From: Persicitalea jodogahamensis
GTDB lineage: Bacteria > Bacteroidota > Bacteroidia > Cytophagales > Spirosomataceae
Reading direction: 5' to 3'
Assembly (NCBI RefSeq): GCF_014651615.1
Contig: NZ_BMXF01000009.1
Location: 1-64,000 of the forward strand
Length of the DNA: 64,000 nt
In this document: positions 50,497 through 59,353 of the stretch, in pieces
How the letters are laid out: the number at the start of each line of letters is the position of its first letter
Numbering within the stretch: position 1 is the stretch's first letter
The notes under the pieces: generated by a model
The model's input: the letters and a program-made list of their open reading frames with translations, nothing else
The model's database searches: none
Told to the model about the DNA's origin: nothing
Made by a program: the position numbers and the translations under genes

Positions 50497-52227
50497 TTAA
50501 AATATTTGCTGGCGATAGGGAATGTTGTATCGTAGCGCAATCGTGTGCAGGCGGGTTTTGCGTACAAACCCATACTGTGGGATTTCTTCCCGCCGCCACA
50601 TCAGGCGACCGTCCAGAAACAAATTGTGCGTCAGCATATAGGATAGCCGCAGGTCGGTAAGCCGCGTAAACTGAGGGGTACCTTGCGTAAGAAAATTCCC
50701 AAAATCATCCACGCGGGTTTCGTAATCCAGCAAAATATTGCCGCCCCAGTTTTTTTCATCAAAGTCCAGCCCTTTATTGGTCCACATCATGGTGCCGTAG
50801 GCCGTCAGTCGGGGAATGGGCTTGTAGCGGATAATAGTCAGAAATTCCGTGAAATTCGCGCCCAGCGGGTGCGCCAGCGGCTGCCGCCAGTGGGTGTAGT
50901 TGCGCGTACCGTCGCGGTGGGAGTAAGTATAGGGGCGGGCCATGTTGTATTCAGCCTGTAAGTCGAGATTCGGCACGCCGAAGGCATCGACATATTTGGC
51001 CCCTATCTGGGTAGCGTACTTCTTTGTCCAGGAGCCGCGGTTACTAAAATAGTACTTGGTCAGGAATTCATCCATCATGAACTGACCGTACACCGACATT
51101 CGTTTGGCCAGAAGCCAGCGAAAATCCATCCCCAGCAGGGCATTGTCCTGACTCCCCAGATAAGATTCTACGAAGCGGTAAAATATTATGGGGTTGAGGT
51201 AGTTGAGGTCAAAACCGGTATGCGTGCTGTCGGGCCCGAACACCTCTGCCTCAAAAATCCCGATATTGAACCGATCCGAAAGGTTGAGGCTCAGATGGTG
51301 CATGGCGGTGTACTTTTTGGTTTTGTACCGGCTGTACCCTCCACCGGGAGTCTGGAAATTGATCATGCTCGACCACAGGTTGGTGTACTGAAACTTGCCC
51401 AACTGAGTGGTGATTTTGAGAAAAAGATAAGGGCTGCTGATATCAGACAGCAACATGGAACGGTATCCGCTGCCGATGAAATTCCGGTCGTGGCCAAACT
51501 GGACGGCAATGTTTTTCAGGGGCCTGAAAGTGATGTAGCCCCGGGCCGATAGAAAATCGAGGCCAAACCTGCCCGTTGCTTTGGTCAGCCCTTCGCCCGG
51601 TGTATTGTACTGGCCAACGTAGTTTCGGACATACCTTGGAAAAATTCCCTGGTTGTCGGCGACAAAGGTGTAAAACCCCAGTTTCTGGTTGATGATACCC
51701 CTGATTTCCACCCCCCGGGCCGTAAACCACATGTTTTTGGCTGTATTGGTTTCGGCTCCATAGTAGTTGTCGGAGGCGAAATTCACGTGCAGGTCCACGT
51801 CCTCAGTCTGCAGGCTGTACAGATCGGAGGGGTGCTCGAAAAAGGTTCGCTTCCTGACGGGAGCGTCTGTGGAAATGGACCCAAGCCGTGACAGGGCCGC
51901 AACCGAATCAGGCATTGACGGCTCGCTGGTCAGCCACTCCCAGCTATCCTGGCGGAGGTAGCCGATTGTGGCGCGATCTACTGAGGTAAGATTGGTAGTC
52001 TCCTCAGTGAGGATGCTATCGGTCAGGGCAACTACCGCTTCTCGCTCGAAAGGCTTTACATTGGAATGAAACCCTTCGGTAAACTTGCCTCGCTTGATTT
52101 CAAGCCGGTCGATCAGATGGTAAGAGTCGTCGTTGAGCGGGATAAAGGTACTTTGACCGAAACAGTACGAAACTCCCGACAACACGCACACACAACACAG
52201 CAGTACTTTATGGATCATTGGATTCAT
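50497..52227 (-). CDS. Wzi-like capsule assembly outer-membrane protein
   Basis: The 576-residue protein starts at ATG 52227 or 52218 (MIHKVLLCC), followed by a signal peptide ending YCFGQ. It has the Wzi family pattern of an 18-strand barrel with the signature AVQFGHDRNFIGSGYRSMLLSD and LDFLSARGYITFRPL. In E. coli Wzi attaches capsule to the outer membrane; Bacteroidota homologues are linked to exopolysaccharide or envelope glycans. It is the first gene of a pair with gmhA. Confidence 0.88.
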   Translation of the reverse strand: MNPMIHKVLLCCVCVLSGVSYCFGQSTFIPLNDDSYHLIDRLEIKRGKFTEGFHSNVKPFEREAVVALTDSILTEETTNLTSVDRATIGYLRQDSWEWLTSEPSMPDSVAALSRLGSISTDAPVRKRTFFEHPSDLYSLQTEDVDLHVNFASDNYYGAETNTAKNMWFTARGVEIRGIINQKLGFYTFVADNQGIFPRYVRNYVGQYNTPGEGLTKATGRFGLDFLSARGYITFRPLKNIAVQFGHDRNFIGSGYRSMLLSDISSPYLFLKITTQLGKFQYTNLWSSMINFQTPGGGYSRYKTKKYTAMHHLSLNLSDRFNIGIFEAEVFGPDSTHTGFDLNYLNPIIFYRFVESYLGSQDNALLGMDFRWLLAKRMSVYGQFMMDEFLTKYYFSNRGSWTKKYATQIGAKYVDAFGVPNLDLQAEYNMARPYTYSHRDGTRNYTHWRQPLAHPLGANFTEFLTIIRYKPIPRLTAYGTMMWTNKGLDFDEKNWGGNILLDYETRVDDFGNFLTQGTPQFTRLTDLRLSYMLTHNLFLDGRLMWRREEIPQYGFVRKTRLHTIALRYNIPYRQQIF

Positions 52228-52311
52228 TGGGGCAAATGAGCGCGTGGCCTCATGAACACGAACAGCCTGCACAAAAGGTGCCAAACACACACGCCTGAGC
52301 TTAAAAAGTGC

Positions 52312-52319
52312 CAAACTTA
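52312..52319 (-). promoter_or_regulatory. -7 element of the wzi-gmhA operon
   Basis: The minus strand reads TAAGTTTG (52319-52312), fitting TAnnTTTG, about 85 bases upstream of the start codon. No -33 TTG at proper spacing is seen. Confidence 0.35.
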
Positions 52320-52423
52320 GTTAATCTGTGCCGATAAACGATATAGTTTTTGCTCAAATGCCCGCCATGCTCCCAATTTTTAATGGCTGGAGAAGTTCAT
52401 CCGGACCTATCCGCATTTGTCCC

Positions 52424-52431
52424 TATCTTTG
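52424..52431 (+). promoter_or_regulatory. -7 element of corA
   Basis: TATCTTTG fits TAnnTTTG and lies 42 bases upstream of the start at 52474. The -33 position shows TTC instead of TTG. Confidence 0.45.
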
Positions 52432-52473
52432 AACATAATCAAAAACCCACCTCCTTAAAGCTGAAATCTCAAA

Positions 52474-53418
52474 ATGGTACGCATTTTCTACAAAGAAGGC
52501 CGCCTGATCAAGCGTGAAACCGACGTGCGTGAACTGGGCAAGATCGAGCACCCGCTCTGGGTGGATCTGCAGTCGCCCTCGCGGGAGGAGGAGGAGTGGG
52601 TGGAAACCAAATGTGACATCGATTTTCAGACACCTCAGGAAATTGTGGAGATTGAAAGCAGCGCGCGGTTTTTCGAGCAGCACGACACGATCAATGCCAA
52701 CTCCAATTTCCTGCAGATCAACACAAACGGCTACCAAACCTACCCCGTTTCGTTCATTCTGCGGGGTAATGTGCTGTTCACCTACCGCCGCGGCGACTCC
52801 AAAACATTTGCCGACACGGTCAAGAAAATGAAAGTCAGCCCCGATACCTTCCAGACGGGTGTGGACTTCATGCTGATGCTGCTCGAAACCCGCATCGAGG
52901 CCGACGCCGATTCGCTGGAAGCTATCTCACGCGATATTTCCTCTATCAGCAAAGACCTCATCCGGGAACAGAAGGCGCGGCAGGAGGTGCTGATTCGTAT
53001 CAGCTCGTTGCAGGAAATCACAATGATGCTGCGCGAAACCTCCATCGACAAACAGCGGGTACTTTCGGGCATACTGCGAAGCCAGTACTTTCCCGAAGAC
53101 CGCAAGGAGCACCTCCGCATCATCCTGAAAGACATCAGCTCGCTATTGGAATACACCACCTTCAACTTCGAGCGGCTGGAATACCTGCAGAATACCTTCA
53201 TGGGCCTCATCAACCTTGAACAAAGCCAGGTTATCAAGATTTTCACCGTCGTGACGATCATTTTCATGCCGCCCACGCTCATTGCGGGCATTTTCGGGAT
53301 GAATTTCGTGTCGCTTCCTACTTCGGGCTGGTCGTGGGGTTTCTGGGCGTCGCTGGTGCTGATGGTACTTTCGTCGTTCGTGGTACTCTGGTTTTTCAGA
53401 AAGAAGCGGTGGATTTAA
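52474..53418 (+). CDS. corA: CorA-type magnesium/cobalt transporter
   Basis: The 314-residue pentameric channel has a large cytoplasmic domain and two C-terminal membrane helices (about 255-275 and 287-307). The selectivity motif GMN is present in AGIFGMNFVSLPTSGW. The protein length and the FMPPTLIAGIFGMNF block fit CorA rather than ZntB. A GNAT acetyltransferase follows 50 bases downstream on the same strand. Confidence 0.94.
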   Translation: MVRIFYKEGRLIKRETDVRELGKIEHPLWVDLQSPSREEEEWVETKCDIDFQTPQEIVEIESSARFFEQHDTINANSNFLQINTNGYQTYPVSFILRGNVLFTYRRGDSKTFADTVKKMKVSPDTFQTGVDFMLMLLETRIEADADSLEAISRDISSISKDLIREQKARQEVLIRISSLQEITMMLRETSIDKQRVLSGILRSQYFPEDRKEHLRIILKDISSLLEYTTFNFERLEYLQNTFMGLINLEQSQVIKIFTVVTIIFMPPTLIAGIFGMNFVSLPTSGWSWGFWASLVLMVLSSFVVLWFFRKKRWI

Positions 53419-53467
53419 GCACTTGATTTTTTTTAAATCCGAACTTTGGTGCCAAAATATAGCCCGT

Positions 53468-54019
53468 ATGCCCCTCCACTACACTACCACCCGCACCGAC
53501 GGTGATCTGCACCAAATCTTAGACCTGCAACGTCAGAATCATAAAGCGACTGTACCCCAAGAGGTAAAACACCAGCAAGGCTTCGTAACAGTGCGCCATA
53601 CCTGGGAGCAACTCAATGCAATGCATCAGGCGACGCCGCAGATTGTCGCAAAAGACGGTGAACAGGTAGTGGCTTACGCCTTGGCTATGCTGCCGGATGC
53701 TGCCACGTTAATTCCCGACCTGCAGCCGATGTTTGCGCTTTTTGACAAGATAGTCTGGCAGAAGAAAAGACTGATTGACTACCGCTACTACGTCATGGGC
53801 CAGGTGTGCGTGGATGAAGGCTATCGGGGACAGGGCGTGTTCGACGGACTATACCAAAAACACCGCGAGCTGTATCGCTCGGGTTTCGATCTGCTCATTA
53901 CGGAGGTTTCGGTGGGCAATGCCCGATCGATGCGGGCGCACGAGCGGGTGGGCTTTCGCACCATTCACACCCATGAGGACCACGTGGACACGTGGAATGT
54001 GCTGGCTTGGGAGTTTTGA
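53468..54019 (+). CDS. GNAT-family N-acetyltransferase
   Basis: The 183-residue protein has the acetyl-CoA loop QVCVDEGYRGQGVFDGLYQKH and the GNAT end TEVSVGNARSMRAHERVGFRTIH. The substrate is unknown. The ATG at 53468 is chosen; the frame upstream encodes no family sequence. It may be co-transcribed with corA. Confidence 0.88.
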   Translation: MPLHYTTTRTDGDLHQILDLQRQNHKATVPQEVKHQQGFVTVRHTWEQLNAMHQATPQIVAKDGEQVVAYALAMLPDAATLIPDLQPMFALFDKIVWQKKRLIDYRYYVMGQVCVDEGYRGQGVFDGLYQKHRELYRSGFDLLITEVSVGNARSMRAHERVGFRTIHTHEDHVDTWNVLAWEF

Positions 54020-54055
54020 GACTACGCTCCGCCAGCGGCCCGTGGGCTCCTCAAT

Positions 54056-54898
54056 TCAGGCAGTCTCAAAAATCGCGTAGAAGTTGAACGTTTTCCAGCG
54101 GTTCATATCTTTGGCTGACTTGATTGGGGTAGTTTCGGCCTGTTCATCGAAATCGGCGAAATAGTACAAAGAATAGCCCAGTCCCGCCACCGTCTCGTAT
54201 AGTTCCGCCCTTTCGGCCGGCGTGGATCGCTTGAAACACTCCGCCACCAGCACGGGCTTGTATTTCTTCAACAGGCCACCGACCGACTCGATTACCTCCC
54301 GGTCGGCTCCTTCCACATCCACTTTGATAAACGAAAGCCGGGGCAGCAATTCAGCGTATTCACGCAGTAGAAAATCTTCCAGAACGATTCCCTGCACTTT
54401 CTGGGGCAGTTGGAACGACCCTTGATTGGAAACTACCTCGTTGGAGATTCCCCCGTTACCGAAAGACGCTTCCGAGGAGGCATAACTGAACTCGCCGGCT
54501 TCTTTGGTAATGGCGAATGGATAAGGGATGATGTTGGTTTTCTCAGGATTGAGCTTTACGTTGGCTTCCAAAATCTTGTACACCAATGGATTCGGATCGA
54601 AGCCCAGGGTGGTACCTTTTTTTCCGGCCGCGAGGGCCATCGGTACGGTCGTGTCACCGATGTTGGTACCAATGTCGATGCAGAGTGAGCCCTCGGGAAT
54701 AAATTTTTTGAAAAAATTCACCTCCTGCTGCGTGATTGCCTTCGGACGAATAAGAGGGTTTTGCCAATTGGCAAATTGAATTTCACCTTCTTTTTCCAAC
54801 TGAAAAGTATCGATGGTATGACCGTATTCCTGGGTGTATCGGCGCGCTCTTTTCCTGGATAACTTTTTCGAAATCAACTCTTTCAGATAACTAATCAT
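54056..54898 (-). CDS. FkbM-family methyltransferase
   Basis: The 280-residue protein has the SAM motif LCIDIGTNIGDTTVPMALAAG, LGFDPNPLVYKILEANV, and the FkbM-typical FIKVDVEGADREVIESVGG and PVLVAECF. Such enzymes O-methylate sugars or polyketides. ATG 54898 is chosen; the longer frame overlaps the preceding glycosyltransferase. Co-transcription with that glycosyltransferase suggests methylation of a surface glycan. Confidence 0.9.
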   Translation of the reverse strand: MISYLKELISKKLSRKRARRYTQEYGHTIDTFQLEKEGEIQFANWQNPLIRPKAITQQEVNFFKKFIPEGSLCIDIGTNIGDTTVPMALAAGKKGTTLGFDPNPLVYKILEANVKLNPEKTNIIPYPFAITKEAGEFSYASSEASFGNGGISNEVVSNQGSFQLPQKVQGIVLEDFLLREYAELLPRLSFIKVDVEGADREVIESVGGLLKKYKPVLVAECFKRSTPAERAELYETVAGLGYSLYYFADFDEQAETTPIKSAKDMNRWKTFNFYAIFETA

Positions 54899-54944
54899 GG
54901 TGTCTTTGTATGAAGGTGTGTTAATGTGACTGACTGGGGGCCTC

Positions 54945-55814
54945 CTAAATGCGCTTGAAATTAGTGAATTCAAAAAGTCTAATCCCTGTTTTTTTTTCAA
55001 ACCAGTACAGCAGGCGGTCTTTCAAATCAAACTTCTTTTTGCTCAGATCCAGCTCCACCTGCCAGTCTTGCCGCGCGATGCGGTCGTGCATGACCGCGGG
55101 GTGTGGTTCGGTGAAGCGGGTGAGGGAATCGAATTGGGAATAGTCGAAGAAGTCTTCGCTGGCCAGCATTTTTTTCCATTCTTCCTCCTCATTCCAGAAT
55201 CGCCCCACGTTTTTCATTTTCTTCTTCATCTGGGCGGGGCTTTTCACCCAACCGTAATGGTAAATTGCTGCGCCCGAGTGCCTGACGCGCAGCTTGGCCT
55301 TTCCCTTGCGGAAACCCTGTGCGTCGCGGTAAGCCGAGATGGCCGGATCGAAGCGAACGATTCTGACCTCGTGGCGGTACCAGGTGCGGCTGTCGCCGAC
55401 GTAGTCGTAAGTACCATAAAAATGCAGGTAGTCGAATAGCAGCCCTTCCACTTCGGGGTTCCGGGCGTAGCGTTCACAATTCGCACGGATAGTGTCGTGG
55501 TACTTTTCATGAAGTACCTCATCGCCCTGGATGTAGAAAACCCAGTCGGCATCTGCGGGGAGTTGGCGGTAAGCCTTGTCGGTTTCGACGGCCAGCACCT
55601 GACCGCCTTGTCGCAGGGACATATCCCACTCTGACCGCACGATGCGTAATTTGTCCGAGCCTATGGACTGGATCAATTCCAGCGTTCCGTCATCACCCTG
55701 TCCGACGCTGACCAGCATCTCATCCACTACGGGAAGCACTGAGCGGATCGCCTCCACAACGGGGTAGTCATTGAGCAGGGCGTCCTTAATGATGGTGAAG
55801 CCGACGATCTTCAT
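54945..55814 (-). CDS. Glycosyltransferase family 2-like protein
   Basis: The 289-residue protein begins with the GT-A fold MKIVGFTIIKDALLNDYPVVEAI and VDEMLVSVGQGDDGTLELI, and has WVFYIQGDEVLHEKYHD where the usual DxD-like metal site sits as QGDE. The C-terminal half with KSPAQMKKKMKNVGRFW and W/F-rich ends fits cytoplasmic glycosyltransferases of LPS or exopolysaccharide. It precedes the FkbM gene by 46 bases. A TACTTTTG -7 element lies on the minus strand at 55853-55846. Confidence 0.85.
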   Translation of the reverse strand: MKIVGFTIIKDALLNDYPVVEAIRSVLPVVDEMLVSVGQGDDGTLELIQSIGSDKLRIVRSEWDMSLRQGGQVLAVETDKAYRQLPADADWVFYIQGDEVLHEKYHDTIRANCERYARNPEVEGLLFDYLHFYGTYDYVGDSRTWYRHEVRIVRFDPAISAYRDAQGFRKGKAKLRVRHSGAAIYHYGWVKSPAQMKKKMKNVGRFWNEEEEWKKMLASEDFFDYSQFDSLTRFTEPHPAVMHDRIARQDWQVELDLSKKKFDLKDRLLYWFEKKTGIRLFEFTNFKRI

Positions 55815-55845
55815 AGGCCGATGGAGGTTGGAAATAGCTTAAAGG

Positions 55846-55853
55846 CAAAAGTA
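55846..55853 (-). promoter_or_regulatory. -7 element of the glycosyltransferase-fkbM pair
   Basis: Minus strand TACTTTTG (55853-55846) fits TAnnTTTG and is 31 bases upstream of the start at 55814. The nearest -33 TTG is 14 bases away, shorter than usual. Confidence 0.45.
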
Positions 55854-55989
55854 AAGAGTTCGGGCCGCAAGTCCTGCTCCCAGTTTCATTTTCAAAGGTT
55901 TTTATTTTTTAAATCTATTGAGGGCTAAACAATTGCCTTTTCCAAAATAGAACTATTCCAAACAACTACCGCCCGGGAACCAAGCCAGC

Positions 55990-56020
55990 TTGAATTTCAG
56001 CGGGCATCGTTGTAGTTTTG
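55990..56020 (+). promoter_or_regulatory. nrdB promoter
   Basis: TTG (55990-55992), a 20-base spacer and TAGTTTTG (56013-56020) match the Bacteroidota promoter. The leader to the start at 56103 is about 75 bases. I see no clear NrdR box. Confidence 0.65.
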
Positions 56021-56102
56021 TTTATTCCAAAATACCGCTAACAATTCTGTTCGGCGTGCCGTTATACCTTCACTTTTTACATTACTAAAATACCAAGGTT
56101 TC

Positions 56103-57101
56103 ATGTCACAAATAAGCAATACCCAACCAGAACCGCTTCTGATTGAAGATCCGCTGCGGTTTGTCCTTTTTCCTATCAAGCACCAGGATATCTGGCAGAT
56201 GTACAAACGCCACGAGGCGTCGTTCTGGACGGCGGAGGAAATCGACCTGGGGCAGGATATGAAGGACTGGAACAACCTGACCGACAATGAGCGGCATTTT
56301 GTCTCGCATATTCTGGCTTTCTTCGCGGCCTCCGACGGCATCGTGAACGAAAACCTGGCCATCAACTTCCTCAGCGAAGTCCAGTATGCCGAAGCCAAGT
56401 GCTTTTATGGATTTCAGATCGCGATGGAGAACATCCACTCCGAAACCTACTCGCTGCTGATCGATACGTACATCAAGGACCCCGCTGAGAAAGACCACCT
56501 GCTGCGGGCCATCGATACCGTTCCCTGCGTGCAGAAGAAAGCCGAATGGGCGTTGAAATGGATCAACAGTCCCGAATTCACCGAGCGCATCATCGCCTTT
56601 GCGGCGGTGGAAGGTATTTTCTTCTCAGGTTCTTTCTGTTCCATATTCTGGTTGAAGAAGCGTGGCCTGATGCCGGGATTGTCGTTCTCCAACGAGCTGA
56701 TTTCGCGTGACGAAGGACTACATTGCGAGTTTGCCTGTCTGCTGTACACGGATCACATCAAAAACAAACTACCTGAGGCGCGTGTCCTGGAAATCATGCT
56801 GGATGCCGTTGAAATCGAGAAGGAATTTATTTCCGAAGCTTTGCCCGTGTCGCTTATCGGCATGAACGCCGAGCTGATGAAGCAATATATTGAGTTCGTT
56901 GCCGACTTCTGGCTCGAGCGGCTGGGCTGCGCCAAGCACTTTGGCTCTTCCAATCCTTTCGACTTCATGGAGTTGATCTCGTTGCCTGGCAAAACCAACT
57001 TCTTCGAGAAGCGGGTTGGGGAGTATCAGAAGGCAGGCGTCATGTCCGGTGTCACCGACAAGGAATCCGGGCACAAGATCGCATTTGACGAAGACTTTTA
57101 A
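56103..57101 (+). CDS. nrdB: Class I ribonucleotide reductase small subunit
   Basis: The 332-residue diiron-tyrosyl-radical protein is of the eukaryote-like type: [22 protein letters not shown] holds the radical tyrosine (Y102) and iron ligands E109 and H112, with D78 in [12 protein letters not shown] and a second EGIFFSGSF...DEGLH cluster. The tail FDEDF is the peptide that docks on NrdA. No nrdA is adjacent, so the large subunit must be encoded elsewhere. The start is 82 bases after its promoter's -7 element. Confidence 0.95.
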   Translation: MSQISNTQPEPLLIEDPLRFVLFPIKHQDIWQMYKRHEASFWTAEEIDLGQDMKDWNNLTDNERHFVSHILAFFAASDGIVNENLAINFLSEVQYAEAKCFYGFQIAMENIHSETYSLLIDTYIKDPAEKDHLLRAIDTVPCVQKKAEWALKWINSPEFTERIIAFAAVEGIFFSGSFCSIFWLKKRGLMPGLSFSNELISRDEGLHCEFACLLYTDHIKNKLPEARVLEIMLDAVEIEKEFISEALPVSLIGMNAELMKQYIEFVADFWLERLGCAKHFGSSNPFDFMELISLPGKTNFFEKRVGEYQKAGVMSGVTDKESGHKIAFDEDF

Positions 57102-57112
57102 ATTTTGGTGAA

Positions 57113-57213
57113 GGGTTAAAAGGTCAACGCATTGCCAATCACCGCAGTTGGAAAGCAGGTGTAGAACGCCGTTTGACGCTGTGGGGCACCCCGTTTTTGA
57201 CCTTTTAACCCTC
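57113..57213. repeat. Inverted repeat, GGTTAA-word family (copy 2)
   Basis: AGGGTTAAAAGGTCAA (57113-57128) pairs perfectly over 16 bases with the region ending near 57212, a loop of about 69 bases. It begins 12 bases past the nrdB stop and its right arm holds the recX stop codon. GGTTAA and AAAAGG words are shared with the element at 41413. Right-arm coordinates could be off by one. Confidence 0.8.
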
Positions 57214-57660
57214 TTTTAAAATCCTCCACACCAGTTCGCTCTCATACCCCTTACTCAACGCGTAGCGTACGAGCTTTTGTTTGCGCTTGCGGGCATCGGA
57301 CTCCGTGCGTTCCAGTTGTTGCTGCTTTTTCGCAAGTAAGTCTTTGAGGGTGTTTTCGTAGTCTGTTTCGCTGATTTCATCCATGCCCTGATCGATGTTA
57401 TAATCGGTCAGGCCGCGTCGGGAGAGTTCCTGTTTGATGCGCCTTTTTCCCCACTTTTTTTGTCTGAACTTACTACCCGCATAGGTTTTTGCGAAGCGCT
57501 CTTCGCTCAGGTAGTTCATTGAAATGAGTTCGGCAATAAGCTCGTCTGCTTCGTCCTCCTCCCATACCCCCCACTTTTTGAGCCGCTGCCGCACCTCGTC
57601 CTGAGTGCGCTCCTGGTAGGCGCAGTAGGAAGCGGCTTTCTGAAGTAAGAGACGATCCAT
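57205..57660 (-). CDS. recX: RecA regulator RecX
   Basis: The 151-residue protein has the three-helix repeats of RecX (YCAYQERTQDEVRQRLKKWG, LISMNYLSEERFAKTYAGSKFRQKKWGKRRIKQELSRRG). RecX modulates RecA filaments. Its stop codon lies inside the repeat shared with nrdB. It converges on nrdB and recA is not in the window. Confidence 0.9.
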   Translation of the reverse strand: MDRLLLQKAASYCAYQERTQDEVRQRLKKWGVWEEDEADELIAELISMNYLSEERFAKTYAGSKFRQKKWGKRRIKQELSRRGLTDYNIDQGMDEISETDYENTLKDLLAKKQQQLERTESDARKRKQKLVRYALSKGYESELVWRILKEG

Positions 57661-57692
57661 TTTCCGGCGGTTGGCGATCAGCAGACAGCAAT

Positions 57693-57741
57693 CGGCTGTT
57701 GATTTCGCCCATGGGTTTTATGTATAAATTGCCGACAGCCG
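57693..57741. repeat. Inverted repeat between recX and a barrel gene
   Basis: CGGCTGT (57693-57699) is the complement of 57735-57741 with a 35-base loop. Flanking words GCCGACAGCCGACGGC and CAGACAGCAATCGG repeat the arm sequence. It lies just outside the stop of the barrel gene at 57750. Confidence 0.45.
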
Positions 57742-57749
57742 ACGGCTAC

Positions 57750-58355
57750 TTAATCAAATCGGTTTCCGAAAGTAAAAGCGATACCCGCGTGCACGGTCAG
57801 GAACCGGGCCGATCTCTCGAAGTTAAGTTGCGTATTTCCTGCCTGATTTTTGCCCAAACCAATATTGTAAAGAGCTTCTGCCGTCACCATCAAGCCCTGC
57901 GTAATGTCGAAGCCGATGCCAAGCTTGGGAGCCAGGCCAATGTTGTAGTCTTTCGTGCTGTCGTCATAAATATTTTGCCCATTGAATTTGAGGTCGGTGA
58001 TCAGGGCTGAGCGGATGATGCCCGCCTCCATACCGACAAAAGGATGAAAATCGGTGTCCGTAATGTGGTATTCCACGGTGGCCATCATCGGAATTGTGAT
58101 TGCCGTCAGTTTTCCATCGAGGCCTCCGTCGGTTTGGCCGATCGTCTCGGTGTAGGCCCGGACACGCGCGCCGACAGCCAGCTGGTAGTTGAAGTAATAC
58201 TTGGCCTCCAGACCTCCTCCCCACAAACCGCTGCCCCCTGCCTCAGTGGGAATGCCGTAACCCAGGCTGGCTCCAGCACTCAACTGTGCCAGGACAGGCG
58301 CTCCAATCATCAGGCTTAAAACCAATGTTCCTAAATACCGCCCTGATTTCTTCAT
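57750..58355 (-). CDS. Outer-membrane beta-barrel protein
   Basis: The 201-residue protein has a signal peptide (to about APVLAQ) and a PorT/OmpW-like beta pattern (LSAGASLGYGIP, WGGGLEAKYYFNYQLAVGARVRAYTE, LGIGFDITQGLMVTAEALYNIG, VHAGIAFTFGNRFD). An aromatic residue near the C-terminus supports outer-membrane insertion. Function unknown. Confidence 0.82.
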   Translation of the reverse strand: MKKSGRYLGTLVLSLMIGAPVLAQLSAGASLGYGIPTEAGGSGLWGGGLEAKYYFNYQLAVGARVRAYTETIGQTDGGLDGKLTAITIPMMATVEYHITDTDFHPFVGMEAGIIRSALITDLKFNGQNIYDDSTKDYNIGLAPKLGIGFDITQGLMVTAEALYNIGLGKNQAGNTQLNFERSARFLTVHAGIAFTFGNRFD

Positions 58356-58492
58356 GGTTAGGCCAATTTTCTTGAAATTTGTCGTTAATTGTTTTTTTCA
58401 AAGAAACAGTGTGCCGCTCGGTTTTCCTATTTCTACGCCTATATGACAACCGAAAACCATTCTTCCCTGCTACTTTTTAATTTTTGCCCCTT

Positions 58493-59305
58493 ATGAAACT
58501 GGACCGTCGCAAACTTCTCAAACTTCTGCCTGCGCTCCCCGCAATTTCCTGGCTGAATCCGGCTGCCCGTGCCGCCACTATTCCTTTTACGATGCGCTTC
58601 GCGGTGGCTTCGGACGGACACTATGGGCAGCCGGGCACTGAATTTGAGAAATTTCATACCGATGTGATCCGCTGGCTCAACCAGGAAAAGATGCAAAAGG
58701 GCCTGGACTTTGCCATCTTTAACGGTGACCTGATCCATGACGAACCTACGCTGATGTATGACGTCAAGACCGCTTTCAAGCGGCTTGCCGTCCCGTTTTT
58801 TGTTACGCGTGGCAACCACGACCGCGTGGGCCTCGATGTGTGGGAAAGTACCTGGGGCTATCCGACCAACCATAGTTTTGCGCGTGGCGAATACGCTTTC
58901 ATACTCGGTGATACTTCCAACGAGAAAGGCGAGTACCTATGCCCCGACCCCGCTTGGTTGCGTGGCGAGATGGCCAAATATGAAAACAAAAAGGGCATCT
59001 TCGTTTTTCTGCACATCACGCCCGTCAAGTGGAGTCCCCAGGGCCGCGATTGCGAGGAAGTACGCGAACTCCTGGAAAAAACACCAAACGTCAAGGCCAT
59101 CTTCCACGGCCATGAACACGATGAGGACGATCGGAAAATGAGTGGTGGCAAGCCTTTCTTTTATGATGGTCATTTTGGTGGCAGCTGGGGCACGACTTAC
59201 AAAGGCTACCGTATTGTGGAGGTATACGAAGACGGAACCTGGCAATCGTATCAATACAACCCTACCGCTGCACCGATTCTGAACACGTTTGTGGGCAAAA
59301 GTTGA
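58493..59305 (+). CDS. Exported calcineurin-like metallophosphoesterase
   Basis: The 270-residue protein (ATG at 58493) has a twin-arginine signal (DRRKLLKLLPALPAISWLNPAARA) and all phosphoesterase motifs: ASDGHYG (DxH), FNGDLIHDE (GD), TRGNHDRVG (GNHD) and IFHGHEHDED (GHxH). It is a periplasmic phosphodiesterase or phosphomonoesterase of unknown substrate. It converges on tyrS. Confidence 0.9.
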   Translation: MKLDRRKLLKLLPALPAISWLNPAARAATIPFTMRFAVASDGHYGQPGTEFEKFHTDVIRWLNQEKMQKGLDFAIFNGDLIHDEPTLMYDVKTAFKRLAVPFFVTRGNHDRVGLDVWESTWGYPTNHSFARGEYAFILGDTSNEKGEYLCPDPAWLRGEMAKYENKKGIFVFLHITPVKWSPQGRDCEEVRELLEKTPNVKAIFHGHEHDEDDRKMSGGKPFFYDGHFGGSWGTTYKGYRIVEVYEDGTWQSYQYNPTAAPILNTFVGKS

Positions 59306-59353
59306 AATCAGGGGACGGAGAGTAAGCCGAATGCGGCAACTTTTTGTGCCTTC

